Part shown: positions 36,044-44,228 of the stretch, piece by piece
Numbering within the stretch: position 1 is the first letter of the stretch
Layout of the letters: each line of letters begins with the position of its first letter
Assembly (NCBI RefSeq): GCF_024124765.2
Contig: NZ_JAMXSR020000002.1
Location: 2,741,001-2,805,000 of the forward strand
Source of the DNA: Sphingomonas sp. H160509
GTDB taxonomy: Bacteria; Pseudomonadota; Alphaproteobacteria; Sphingomonadales; Sphingomonadaceae
Length of the DNA stretch: 64,000 nucleotides
Direction of reading: 5' to 3'
Made by a program: the position numbers and the translations under genes
The notes under the pieces: generated by a model
What the model saw: the letters and a program-made list of their open reading frames with translations, nothing else
Database searches by the model: none
Told to the model about the DNA's origin: nothing

Positions 36044-37420
36044 AGCGCGTGTCGGGGACGGGAACCGCCCGATAGCCTTGGCGGATCGCGTAGGTGGCGA
36101 GCGCTGCGTCGATTCGGTCGTCGCCGCTGCTCCACGCGCCTTCGCCGCCGGTGAGGATCGCGGGCGGTTGGCCGAGCAGGGCGATCCGCGCGTGCGATAC
36201 GAGGCGGAGTTGGCGTTCCTGACCGGAGTTCAGCAGTGCGGTGCTGCGGAAATAGAAGGGTCCGGTAGCGAAGCGCGGGTCGATCGCGCGGCCGGGGGAG
36301 GAATTGCGGGGAGAGCGTCGCGACCGGGCCGGTAACGTTTTCGCGGGCTAGCGTCTCACGCACCGCGGCCGTGTCGCGCATCGCGTCGAGCATCGGGATG
36401 CGGCCGCTCGCGACGGCCTCGATCGTGGGGGGCAAGTCCGGCGCAGGCGAAGACGATTGCGGCGATCCGCATCGCCTTGCCCGGCGGGTGCGCGTGCCAG
36501 ACCAGTGCCAGCCGCACGAACAGTGCAGGGAGCACTGGCAACAGATATTGCCGCCATGTCGGCACCGGCGCGAGCGCGGCGATCAGGCCGGCGACGATCA
36601 GAAGGTCGAGGATCAGGTGCCAGCGATGGCGCCTGCCGGTGGTGGCGACGATCGCGAGCAGGGCAGGGCCGAGCGCGAGGAACTTGAGCGTGTCGATGAT
36701 CTTGGCGGTGTTCGACAGCTTCCACGGGCGGGACTGATACCATTCGGTCGGCGCCTGGCCGGGGAAGCCGATCACGCCGAACAAGAAGCCCTCGGGGGCC
36801 TGGAGGAATAGCGCCGTCGTCAGCGCGATGAACGGGAGCGCGCCGAGCAGCGTCCACCACGGGCGACGGTCGGCGCGGAACAGCGTCCAGATGCCGTAGG
36901 TGAGCGCGGGTAGCGCGTAGGAGATTTTCGCGCTTGCGGCGGCGGCGAGCAACATGCCGATCAGGATCGCATCGTTGCGACTTGCCTGGTCGCGGGCGGT
37001 CCTGACGATGGCGGGGAGGGCCAGCGCGAGGCAGGCTGCGGGGAGCGCGTCGTTGCGCGCCGTGCCGATGCTGAAAAGGAGGATGTCGCAGGTGGCGAAG
37101 AGGGCGGTTGCTATGGTAGCGGCGCGGGTGCTGGCGCTGCCGATGCGGGCGGCGCGGTGGACTGCGGCGATCGTGGCTGTGCCGAGGAGGGCGTTGGTTA
37201 TGCGGAGGGCTGGCCATGTCCAGGCGCCTGCGATCAAAGCGATCGGGGCGAAGAGATAGGGTTGGAGCGGGGTCTGGAGGTAGGCAAAGTCTTGGTAGGG
37301 GATGAGGCCGTGCGCGGTGAGGAGGGCGGCGGCAACGTACTGGCTCTCGTCGTGGTCGACGGGGCGGAGGAGGGCGAGGGTGGTCAGGATGATCGCTAGC
37401 GTCGCAAACGCCAAAAGCAT
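35985..37420 (-). CDS. GT39/ArnT-like membrane glycosyltransferase (two frame breaks in this sequence)
   Basis: About 478 residues with 10 or more helices. The first extracytoplasmic loop has the PMT-superfamily acidic motif RPVDHDESQYVAAALL and LIPYQDFAYLQTPLQPYLFAP. After the helices, a C-terminal soluble part (TIEAVASGRIPMLDAM, YRAVPVPDTRFTLYV) is visible once G-runs at 36427-36432 and 36294-36298 are each shortened by one. It probably transfers a sugar from a polyprenyl-phosphate donor. The ATG at 37418-37420 directly abuts a palindrome, leaving no ribosome site; the open frame also continues upstream through that repeat. Confidence 0.78.
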
Positions 37421-37473
37421 GTTCACCCGCGAAGGCGGGTGCCCAGTCTGGGCACCCGCCTTCGCGGGTGAAC
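37421..37473. repeat. Perfect palindrome abutting a start codon
   Basis: GTTCACCCGCGAAGGCGGGT...ACCCGCCTTCGCGGGTGAAC: a nearly perfect 53-base hairpin whose end touches the presumed ATG of the GT39-like gene. It would fold over the ribosome-binding region. Confidence 0.9.
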
Positions 37474-37507
37474 AATTTTGGCTGAGACTGTCGCCCATTA
37501 TTCTGCA

Positions 37508-37613
37508 CCACCCCGGCGAAGGCCGGGGCCCAATTGGGGGGACGGTTATGGTTGAAGACGGCGCTCCGTTACCCCCCACCTCCCCAATTGGGCCCCGGCC
37601 TTCGCCGGGATGG
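37508..37613. repeat. Palindromic repeat, CCGGGGCCCAATTGGGG family, copy 3
   Basis: CCACCCCGGCGAAGGCCGGG...CCCGGCCTTCGCCGGGATGG with CAATTGGGGG and CCCCAATTGGG inside. It lies between ubiG and the GT39-like gene. Confidence 0.9.
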
Positions 37614-37631
37614 TGTAGCTGCGCGCACGAG

Positions 37632-38372
37632 TCAGGCTTTTACAGCGGTCAGGAAGTAGTCGAGGCTTGTCGAATCGCTGAGCGTGAAGCCCGTGGACGG
37701 CGAGAAGCTTAGCCCGCGCGTGTCCGCCACCCGAAGTCCCGCGTCCTTCAGAAGCGCGGTCAGTTCCTCGGGCGTGAGGAACTTGTTCCAGTCGTGCGTC
37801 CCCTTGGGAATCACCCCAGCACCCTCCGCCACGGTAATCATCGCCAGCCGCGACAACGGCGTGCGGTTGGGCGTCGACAGGATCAGCAACCCGCCGTCCG
37901 CCAACGTCCGCGCCAACCCGCGGACAAAGCCGGCGGGATCGCTGACATGCTCGATCACTTCCAGACTGGTGACGAGATCGAACTGGCCGACCAGCCCCTC
38001 AACACCCCCGGCGCGGTAGTCGATCTCAAGCCCGCTCTGCGCGGCATGGATCTCCGCCACCGCGATGTTCTCGGGCGCCGCGTCGATCCCAGTCACCGCC
38101 CCACCAAGCCGCGCTAACGGCTCACACAGCAACCCAGCGCCGCAGCCGACGTCGAGCGCGGTCTTCCCCTCCAGCGGGGTGAAGGTCGAACCATCGCCAC
38201 CCCAATGCGCATCCACCTGCTCGCGGATATAGCGCAACCGCGGCGGATTGAGTTTGTGAAGTGGCGCCGACGAGCCCTTCGGGTCCCACCAGTCCTTCGC
38301 CATCGTGCCGAAATGCGCGGCCTCGCGCGGATCGATTGTTGCGTTCGTTACGGTGTCGCTTGCCAGTATCAT
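37632..38372 (-). CDS. ubiG: Ubiquinone biosynthesis O-methyltransferase UbiG
   Basis: 246-residue SAM methyltransferase acting twice in ubiquinone synthesis. Seen: AAHFGTMAKDWWDPKGSSAPLHKLNPPRL, the family N-terminus (about 38245-38320), motif I TALDVGCGAGLLCEPLARLG, GIDAAPENI, VTSLEVIEHVSDP, LILSTPNRTPLS and KFLTPEEL. It is divergent from lysC; the two starts share a short region. It supplies ubiquinone for respiration. No frame break. Confidence 0.95.
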   Translation of the reverse strand: MILASDTVTNATIDPREAAHFGTMAKDWWDPKGSSAPLHKLNPPRLRYIREQVDAHWGGDGSTFTPLEGKTALDVGCGAGLLCEPLARLGGAVTGIDAAPENIAVAEIHAAQSGLEIDYRAGGVEGLVGQFDLVTSLEVIEHVSDPAGFVRGLARTLADGGLLILSTPNRTPLSRLAMITVAEGAGVIPKGTHDWNKFLTPEELTALLKDAGLRVADTRGLSFSPSTGFTLSDSTSLDYFLTAVKA

Positions 38373-38424
38373 GCGCGCTACCTATCAGGGCCGCCGCTTC
38401 GACCCAAAGGGATTTGCGCTGCCA

Positions 38425-39679
38425 ATGGCCCGTATCGTGATGAAATTCGGCGGGACGTCGATGGCTGGGATCGAGCGTATCCGCAACGTCGCCGCGCGCG
38501 TGAAGCGCGAAGTCGACGCCGGCAACCAGGTTGCCGTCGTCGTCTCCGCGATGGCGGGCGAGACCGATCGACTGGTCGGCTTCTGCCGCGAGGCGTCGTC
38601 GCTGTACGACGCGAAGGAATACGACGTCGTCGTCTCGGCCGGCGAGCAGATCACGAGCGGCCTGCTCGCGATCGCTTTGCAGGCGGCCGGCTGCAAGGCC
38701 CGGTCGTGGCTCGGCTGGCAGTTGCCGATCAACACCTCGGACGCGCATGGATCGGCACGGATCGGCGAGATCGACACGGCCGCGCTCGACGCGAGCCTCG
38801 CGGACGGCGTCGTCGCCGTGATCCCCGGTTTCCAGGGCGTCGCGGACGGCCAGCGCGTCACGACGTTAGGTCGCGGCGGCTCCGGATACGTCGGCGGTGG
38901 CGATGGCAGCTGCGATGAAGGCCGACCGCTGCGACATCTATACCGACGTCGACGGCGTCTACACGACCGACCCCAGGATCGTGCCCCGCGCACGGAAACT
39001 GAGCAAGGTCACGTACGAAGAGATGCTGGAACTCGCCAGCGTCGGTGCCAAGGTGTTGCAGACGCGGTCTGTCGGCCTGGCGATGAAAGAGAATGTGCGT
39101 GTGCGCGTATTGTCCTCGTTCGAGGATGGCGACACGAATGATGGTCACCGCGGCACGTTGATCGTGGGCGAAGAGGAAATCGACGATATGGAACGCCAGC
39201 TCATCACCGGCATCGCGCACGACAAGAATGAGGCGAAGATCACGTTGACGCAGGTCAGCGATCGGCCCGGCTCGGTCGCCGCGATCTTCGCGCCGCTCGC
39301 CAATGCGGGGATCAACGTCGACATGATCGTGCAGAACGTCGCGCATTCGACCGGCTCCACGGACGTGACCTTCACGGTGCCGTCGGCCGATCTGGCGCGC
39401 TCGCTCGACGTGCTCGACAAGGCGAAGGACGCGATCGGCTATGCGACGGTCGTCCACGACACGCGCGTCGCCAAGGTGTCCGTCGTTGGCGTCGGGATGC
39501 GCAGCCATGCGGGCGTCGCCTCGACGATGTTCACGACGCTCGGCGAACGCGGCATCAACATCCAGGCGATCGCGACCTCGGAGATCAAGGTCAGCGTGCT
39601 GATCGAAGAGGATTATACCGAGCTGGCGGTGCGTGTTCTGCACACGGCGTATGGCCTCGATGCCGAGGATGCGGCTTGA
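38425..39679 (+). CDS. lysC: Aspartokinase (frame break in this sequence)
   Basis: Phosphorylates aspartate, the first step to Lys, Thr and Met; about 417 residues. Kinase half: RIVMKFGGTSMAGIERI, VVVSAMAGETDRL, SAGEQITSGLLA, TTLGRGGSDTSAVA (after correction), CDIYTDVDGVYTTDPR. The regulatory half has two ACT regions (ISLxQ-like ITLTQVSDRPGSVAAIF; VGVGMRSHAGVASTMF). The frame breaks at GG 38884-38885, where one G too many is read. The ATG at 38425 gives the family N-terminus. Threonine synthase is at 18-19 kb, so the pathway is represented twice in the window. Confidence 0.94.
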
Positions 39680-39734
39680 GCTTGATACATAACGACATGA
39701 TCCCGGCAGGCGCTGGGACGATGGGGATGGATGC

Positions 39735-40754
39735 ATGACGATCGGTACTGAGCGGCTGCAACGCCGGATGGCGCGCGGCGCCGCGTTCCTCGGGTCGGAG
39801 GTCGCTATTCTCGGCGGCGCGATGTCCTGGGTGAGCGAGCGGCACCTCGTCTCGGCGATCTCGAACGCGGGCGGGTTCGGCGTGATCGCGTGCGGTGCGA
39901 TGACCCCCGCGCTGCTCGATACCGAGATCGCCGCGACCAAGGCGATGACCGACAAGCCGTTCGGCGTGAACCTCATTACGATGCACCCCGACCTGTTCGA
40001 GCTGATCGCGGTCTGCGCGAAGCATAATGTCGGCCACGTCGTGCTCGCGGGTGGCCTGCCGCCCAAGGGCAGCATCGAGGCGATCAAGGAAACCGGCGCC
40101 AAGCTGATCGCGTTCTCGCCGGCGCTGGCGCTCGCGAAGAAGCTGATCCGCAGTGGCGTCGATGCGCTGGTGATCGAGGGGATGGAGGCCGGTGGCCATA
40201 TCGGCCCGGTCTCGACCAGCGTGCTCGCGCAGGAGATGCTGCCCGAGATCGCGGAGCAGGTGCCCGTGTTCGTCGCGGGCGGGATCGGTCGCGGCGAGGC
40301 GATCGCGGGGTATCTCGACATGGGCGCGGCGGGCGTCCAGCTCGGCACGCTGTTCGTGTGCGCGACCGAATCGATCGCGCACGCTAATTTCAAGAAGGCC
40401 TTCATCCGGGCGTCGGCGCGCGACGCGATCGCCAGCGTGCAGATCGATGCGCGGCTTCCGGTGATCCCGGTCCGCGCGCTGAAGAACGCGTCGAGCGAGT
40501 TGTTCACGGCGAAGCAGCGTGAGGTTGCCGGTCATCTCGATGGTGGCGTCGTCGAGATGGCCGAGGCGCAGCTGCAGATCGAACATTACTGGGCGGGTGC
40601 GTTGCGCCGTGCGGTGATCGACGGCGATGTCGAGCATGGCTCGGTGATGGCGGGCCAATCGGTCGGCATGGTCAAGCGCGAGGAACCGGTCGCGGACATC
40701 ATCGGCGGGCTGATGGCGCAGGCGGCGGCGGCACTGGAAGCGCGCGCGGTTTAA
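39735..40754 (+). CDS. NAD(P)H-dependent flavin oxidoreductase, nitronate monooxygenase-like
   Basis: 339 residues, TIM-barrel FMN family (2-nitropropane dioxygenase/FabK-like). Seen: ILGGAMSWVSERHLVSAISNAGGFGVIACGAM at the N-terminus region (39806-39905), FGVNLITMHP, HVVLAGGLPP, IEGMEAGGHIGP with the catalytic-type histidine, VFVAGGIGRGEAIAGYLDMGAAGVQLGTLFVC (FMN phosphate region near 40270-40365). Members oxidise alkyl nitronates or act as enoyl reductases; which applies here is not decidable. The ATG at 39735 follows GGGGATGG. It stands alone after lysC. Confidence 0.88.
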   Translation: MTIGTERLQRRMARGAAFLGSEVAILGGAMSWVSERHLVSAISNAGGFGVIACGAMTPALLDTEIAATKAMTDKPFGVNLITMHPDLFELIAVCAKHNVGHVVLAGGLPPKGSIEAIKETGAKLIAFSPALALAKKLIRSGVDALVIEGMEAGGHIGPVSTSVLAQEMLPEIAEQVPVFVAGGIGRGEAIAGYLDMGAAGVQLGTLFVCATESIAHANFKKAFIRASARDAIASVQIDARLPVIPVRALKNASSELFTAKQREVAGHLDGGVVEMAEAQLQIEHYWAGALRRAVIDGDVEHGSVMAGQSVGMVKREEPVADIIGGLMAQAAAALEARAV

Positions 40755-40761
40755 GGCACCT

Positions 40762-40893
40762 CTCGATCCTCCCCCGCCAGGGGGAGGTGGCAGGCACTTG
40801 CCTGACGGAGGGGGCGGTTAGCGCCGACGTCCGTTCCGTGTCCTCCCCCCTCCGTCGTCTGCGGCGCCACCTCCCCCTTGCGGTGGAGGATCG
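40762..40893. repeat. Palindromic repeat, CTCCCCC family, copy 2
   Basis: CGATCCTCCCCCGCCAGGGG...CCCCTTGCGGTGGAGGATCG with inner GGCAGGCACTTGCCTGAC. It is the same family as 6739 and 53899. It begins the 465-base gap 40755-41219, which is otherwise filled by the next repeat, a C-rich tract and a short promoter region. Confidence 0.85.
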
Positions 40894-40938
40894 AGAGGGC
40901 GGCCGTTTTCTGGTGAATCCGTCGGTTTGCATTCACCA

Positions 40939-41042
40939 CCACCCCGGCGAAGGCCGGGGCCCAATTGGGGCGCGTTACTGATTCACGCTGCGCCCCGTTA
41001 CTGCGACCTTTCCAATTGGGCACCGGCCTCCGCCGGGGTGGT
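40939..41042. repeat. Palindromic repeat, CCGGGGCCCAATTGGGG family, copy 4
   Basis: CCACCCCGGCGAAGGCCGGG...CACCGGCCTCCGCCGGGGTGG with TCCAATTGGG inside. It sits only 45 bases from copy 2 of the CTCCCCC family, so two different elements are stacked here. Confidence 0.88.
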
Positions 41043-41074
41043 GGAGTGGGGGGTGAGCATAACGCCGCACACCG

Positions 41075-41120
41075 CCCAACCCCAACCCCAACCCCAACCC
41101 CAACCCCAACCCCCAACCCC
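41075..41120. repeat. CCCCAA tandem tract (telomere-like, G-quadruplex potential on the minus strand)
   Basis: Eight C-tracts of three to five bases separated by AA: CCC-AA then (CCCC-AA) five times, CCCCC-AA-CCCC. The minus strand reads GGGGTT repeated, which can form a stable G-quadruplex. It lies 100 bases before a lipoprotein start. Confidence 0.9.
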
Positions 41121-41219
41121 GTCCCCTCTCCACTCGCCGCAAAGCGCGTACGGCTTACGTCTCGTTAACCTAACCCATGCATAGAGTGTCCCGTCGGGGG
41201 ACGTCATGAGGTGGTTGCG

Positions 41220-41978
41220 ATGAGTCGTCGGTTTGCTTTGCTGTCCGTTACCGCGCTGGGCCTGCTGGCCGGTTGCGCACAGAAGCCGCGAACCGTGGCT
41301 GCCGTCGCGCCGCCCGTCATCATGGTGCCGGTGCCTGTGCCCGTGATGCCGAAGGGCGCGTCGCCCACGATCGTCATCCCGGTCGCGCTGGCCGACGGCA
41401 CCTACCCGACACCGAATCGCAACCTGACGACGTCCGCCAAGGTCTGGCATCTCCGCGCCGCGCTCAACGTCGCCGCGCTGGCGTGTCGCGGACCGCAGGA
41501 AGTCGTGATCGTCGCGGGCTACAACGCACTGCTGTCGGCGCAGAAGCCGGTGCTCGCCAAGGCCGAGGCGACCTATGCCAGCGAATACAAGTCGGGCGGC
41601 GGCGACTGGCAGGATCGCTACGACGATTCGATGACGCGGCTGTACAACTTCTTCTCGCAATCGCCCGCACGCGATGACTTCTGCGCCGCGGCGCAGACGG
41701 TTCTCGCGCAGAGCGCCGGGCTGACGGCCGAGGCATTGCCTGCTTTCGCTGCACAGAATCTCCCCGTGCTCGAGCGGCCGTTCACCGATTTCTACCGTGC
41801 GGTCGACGTGTGGCGCGGTCGCACCGTGCGTCCGGTCCAGCCGCAGCTGATGGTCTCGCGCCAATATGCGTCGAACATGCCTGTGCAGACGGTCACGCAG
41901 GCGCGGCTCCAGCCGATCTCGCAGCCGGTTCCGCCCGCTCAGCCGCGCCTGAAGCTGGATCCCAGCGTTTTTCAGTAG
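41220..41978 (+). CDS. Lipoprotein, unknown function
   Basis: 252 residues. The signal MSRRFALLSVTALGLLAGCA has lipobox LAGC (Cys 19). A Val/Pro-rich linker (VPVPVPVMP) follows, then an alpha-helical domain with AALACRGPQEVVIVAGYNALL, a second Cys in FCAAAQTVL, and QDRYDDSMTRLYNFFSQSP, then a Gln/Pro-rich tail. The two cysteines may bond. The ATG at 41220 is preceded by GAGGTGG. I know similar sphingomonad proteins only as hypothetical. It is convergent with a VOC gene. Confidence 0.75.
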   Translation: MSRRFALLSVTALGLLAGCAQKPRTVAAVAPPVIMVPVPVPVMPKGASPTIVIPVALADGTYPTPNRNLTTSAKVWHLRAALNVAALACRGPQEVVIVAGYNALLSAQKPVLAKAEATYASEYKSGGGDWQDRYDDSMTRLYNFFSQSPARDDFCAAAQTVLAQSAGLTAEALPAFAAQNLPVLERPFTDFYRAVDVWRGRTVRPVQPQLMVSRQYASNMPVQTVTQARLQPISQPVPPAQPRLKLDPSVFQ

Positions 41979-41983
41979 GCTGA

Positions 41984-42388
41984 TCAGGCCTTGATGGGCG
42001 ATCCGACCGACCAGCTATGGCCGAACGGATCGGGTATCTGGCCATAGCGATCGCCCCAGAACTGGTCCGCGACGGGCATCGTCACGATCGCTCCCGCCGT
42101 CACCGCACGATCTACCCAGGCGTCGGTGTCGTCGACCCTGAGATGCAGGGTTATGCCGGCGGGTTCGGGTTCGGCATGACCACGCCATTCGGGAAACTCG
42201 TCGGACAGCATCAGCCAGCCGTCGTTGATTCGCAGGCTCGCCTGCATCAGCCGGACGCCGTCGTCCGCGAAGTTCGTCTCGACGAGGGTTGCGGCAAACG
42301 CAGCCTCGTAGAACGCGAGCGCCTCGCGTCCTCGCTGATCGCGGATGACGAGGAACGGTGTGATTCCGCTGGTGGGACGATCGGCCAT
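41984..42388 (-). CDS. VOC/PhnB-like glyoxalase-fold protein
   Basis: 134 residues with the vicinal-oxygen-chelate fold. Seen: GITPFLVIRDQRGREALAFYEAAF, RINDGWLMLSDEFPEWRG, ITLHLRVDDTDAWVDRAVTAGA, QFWGDRYGQIPDPFGHSWSVGSP, the PhnB/YdcE-type C-terminal signature. The metal site of true glyoxalase I is not complete, so the enzymatic role is open. It is a single gene on the minus strand between the lipoprotein and the Tol-Pal operon. Confidence 0.85.
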   Translation of the reverse strand: MADRPTSGITPFLVIRDQRGREALAFYEAAFAATLVETNFADDGVRLMQASLRINDGWLMLSDEFPEWRGHAEPEPAGITLHLRVDDTDAWVDRAVTAGAIVTMPVADQFWGDRYGQIPDPFGHSWSVGSPIKA

Positions 42389-42505
42389 GCGAGTCTCCTG
42401 CGTTGAACCCTGCCAGCGTACGCCGCTCGCCCGCCCCCGACCAGTGCCGACATGGTGAAGGCAAAGCTTGGCTTACCTGCAAAGACTGGGTTAACAGCCG
42501 CCGGA

Positions 42506-42964
42506 ATGGCTGAGGTTTCAGATCGTCCGGCGGAAGGCCGCTTCGAAGGGCGCGAGCACCGGTTTCCGGTGCGCGTCTATTTCGAGGACACCGATCTGTC
42601 GGGTGCGGTCTATCACGCCAATTACCTGCGCTACATGGAGCGCGCGCGATCCGACATGCTGCGGGTCGGCGGGATCGACCAGCGCGCGACGTTCGAGGCG
42701 GGCGAGGGCTCCTACGCGATCGCCAGCGTCGCCATACGCTATGCCGCGCCGGCGAAGCTCGACGACGCCTTGCTGGTCGTCTCTCGGATACGCCGTGTCC
42801 GCTCGGCCGGGGTCACCATTCATCAAAGGGTCATGCGCGACGGGCTTGTCTTGGCCGAGGCGGACGTGGTGGCGGCATTGGTCGCCCCCAATGGCCGCCC
42901 ACGCCGCCAGCCGCGCGCTTGGATCGATATCTACGAACGCCTTGTCTGGCAGGGGGAAGCATGA
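42506..42964 (+). CDS. ybgC: Tol-Pal system acyl-CoA thioesterase YbgC
   Basis: 152-residue hot-dog-fold thioesterase, first gene of the Tol-Pal operon. Seen: FPVRVYFEDTDLSGAVYHANYLRYMERARSD, with the catalytic Asp in EDTD and the Y-H-A-N-Y-L-R-Y signature (42560-42650), IASVAIRYAAPAKLDD, VTIHQRVMRDG. The ATG at 42506 gives the usual N-terminus; an upstream ATG at 42452 adds 18 atypical residues. It overlaps the tolQ start by ATGA (42961). It is thought to hydrolyse acyl-CoA or acyl-ACP in phospholipid metabolism linked to the envelope. Confidence 0.92.
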   Translation: MAEVSDRPAEGRFEGREHRFPVRVYFEDTDLSGAVYHANYLRYMERARSDMLRVGGIDQRATFEAGEGSYAIASVAIRYAAPAKLDDALLVVSRIRRVRSAGVTIHQRVMRDGLVLAEADVVAALVAPNGRPRRQPRAWIDIYERLVWQGEA

Positions 42965-43654
42965 ATCCGGTGTTGACTATGGATAGCGCGACGCTGTCGC
43001 CGATCCACTTGTTCCTCCAGGCCGACTGGGTGGTGAAGGGTGTGATGATCGGGCTGTTGCTCGCCAGCATCTGGACCTGGGCGCTGATCGTCGCGTTCTG
43101 GCGGCGGATCGGCAAGACGCGCAAGGGCATGACCCGGTTCGAGCGCGATTTCTGGAAGGCCGAAGATATCGACATCTTCTACAAGGCGGAGGGCGAGAAC
43201 GACCTGCCGTCGGCGCGCGTGTTCGCCGCCGGGGTTACCGAGTGGCGGCGCTCGACCGCGGGCGGCACTATCGACAAGAGCGGCACGCGCGAGCGGCTGG
43301 CGACGACGATGGGTGCCGCGGTCGCGGGCGAGATCGACAAGCTGTCGGATCGGCTGAACGTGCTGGCAACGGTCGGCTCGGTGGCGCCGTTCGTCGGGTT
43401 GTTCGGTACGGTGTGGGGGGATCATGCGGAGCTTCACCAGCATCGCGGCGGCGCAGAACACGTCGCTGGCGGTGGTGGCGCCAGGGATCGCGGAGGCCCT
43501 TTTCGCAACCGCGATCGGCCTGTTTGCCGCGATCCCCGCGGTGATCGCGTACAACCGCTTCTCGCACGGCATCAACCGGATCGAAGCGAGCCTCAACCGC
43601 TTCGCCGACGGCTTCCACACGACGTTGTCGCGCCAATTGGACGGCTCGCGATGA
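42961..43654 (+). CDS. tolQ: Tol-Pal system proton channel subunit TolQ (frame break in this sequence)
   Basis: ExbB/TolQ family, about 230 residues with three helices. With TolR it uses the proton motive force to energise TolA. Seen: SPIHLFLQADWVVKGVMIGLLLASIWTWALIV in helix 1 (42994-43095), FERDFWKAEDIDIFYK, LATVGSVAPFVGLFGTVWGIM, and TSLAVVAPGIAEALFATAIGL in helix 3. The six-G run at 43415-43420 should be five. It overlaps ybgC by ATGA. Its own stop overlaps an ATG (43651) that now leads into a palindrome, not into tolR. Confidence 0.93.
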
Positions 43655-43667
43655 GTGCCCTGCTCAT

Positions 43668-43774
43668 TCCCCTTCCGCTTGCGGGAGGGGTCAGGGGAGG
43701 GGCTTCTATCTCTTCCTCAGACGGTATTCGCGGCTCTGCCCTCCCCCGACCCCTCCCGCGAGCGGGAGGGGAGT
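43668..43774. repeat. Palindromic element inserted between tolQ and tolR
   Basis: CCCCTTCCGCTTGCGGGAGGGGTCAGGGGAGGGG and its complement CCCTCCCCCGACCCCTCCCGCGAGCGGGAGGGG are the arms, given here in words: a CCTCCCGC-GCGGGAGG palindrome in each, with GGGGTC/GACCCC joins. It is the same family as 60394 and 47294. It separates two genes that normally are close together. Confidence 0.88.
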
Positions 43775-43777
43775 AGC

Positions 43778-44215
43778 ATGGCGATGAACCTTCCTTCTTC
43801 TCGTGGCCGCGGCCGTCGCGCGCCGATGGCGGATATCAACGTCACGCCGCTGGTCGACGTGATGCTGGTGCTGCTGATCATCTTCATGGTGACCGCGCCG
43901 CTGATGACTGCGGGCGTGCCGGTGAACCTGCCCGACGCGCGTGCGAAAGCGCTCGACCAGGAGCAGAAGCCCGTCGAGATCTCGATGGACGGCACCGGCG
44001 CGCTGTTCATCGACAAGGATCAGGTGACCGACGATGCGCTGCCGGTACGGTTGGCCGCGATCGCCGCCAGCCGTGCGGTCGGCGACGAACCGCAGGTGCT
44101 GCTCCGCGCGGACCGCAAGCTCGATTATGGCCGGGTGATGCGCGTAATGGGCGAACTCAACCGCGCCGGACTGAACCGCGTCGCGCTCGTGACCATCGAG
44201 GGTAATCAGAACTGA
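43778..44215 (+). CDS. tolR: Tol-Pal system protein TolR
   Basis: 145-residue ExbD/TolR family protein: basic N-terminus (SSRGRGRRAPMADINVTPLV), a single helix DVMLVLLIIFMVTAPLM whose aspartate is the proton-carrying residue, then a periplasmic domain (PVEISMDGTGALFIDKDQV, VLLRADRKLDYGRVMRVMG). The ATG at 43778 lies directly after the palindrome and 13 bases before a usual TolR motif. The frame is also open upstream through the repeat to GTG 43655, so a longer product is possible. It is followed by tolA after 13 bases. Confidence 0.93.
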   Translation: MAMNLPSSRGRGRRAPMADINVTPLVDVMLVLLIIFMVTAPLMTAGVPVNLPDARAKALDQEQKPVEISMDGTGALFIDKDQVTDDALPVRLAAIAASRAVGDEPQVLLRADRKLDYGRVMRVMGELNRAGLNRVALVTIEGNQN

Positions 44216-44228
44216 TGGCGCTCGGCTG

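Noticed and set aside
38858..40507. 549-codon open frame opposite lysC and the flavin oxidoreductase
   Set aside because: It crosses two well-identified genes on the other strand and has shadow-type composition; no domain pattern.
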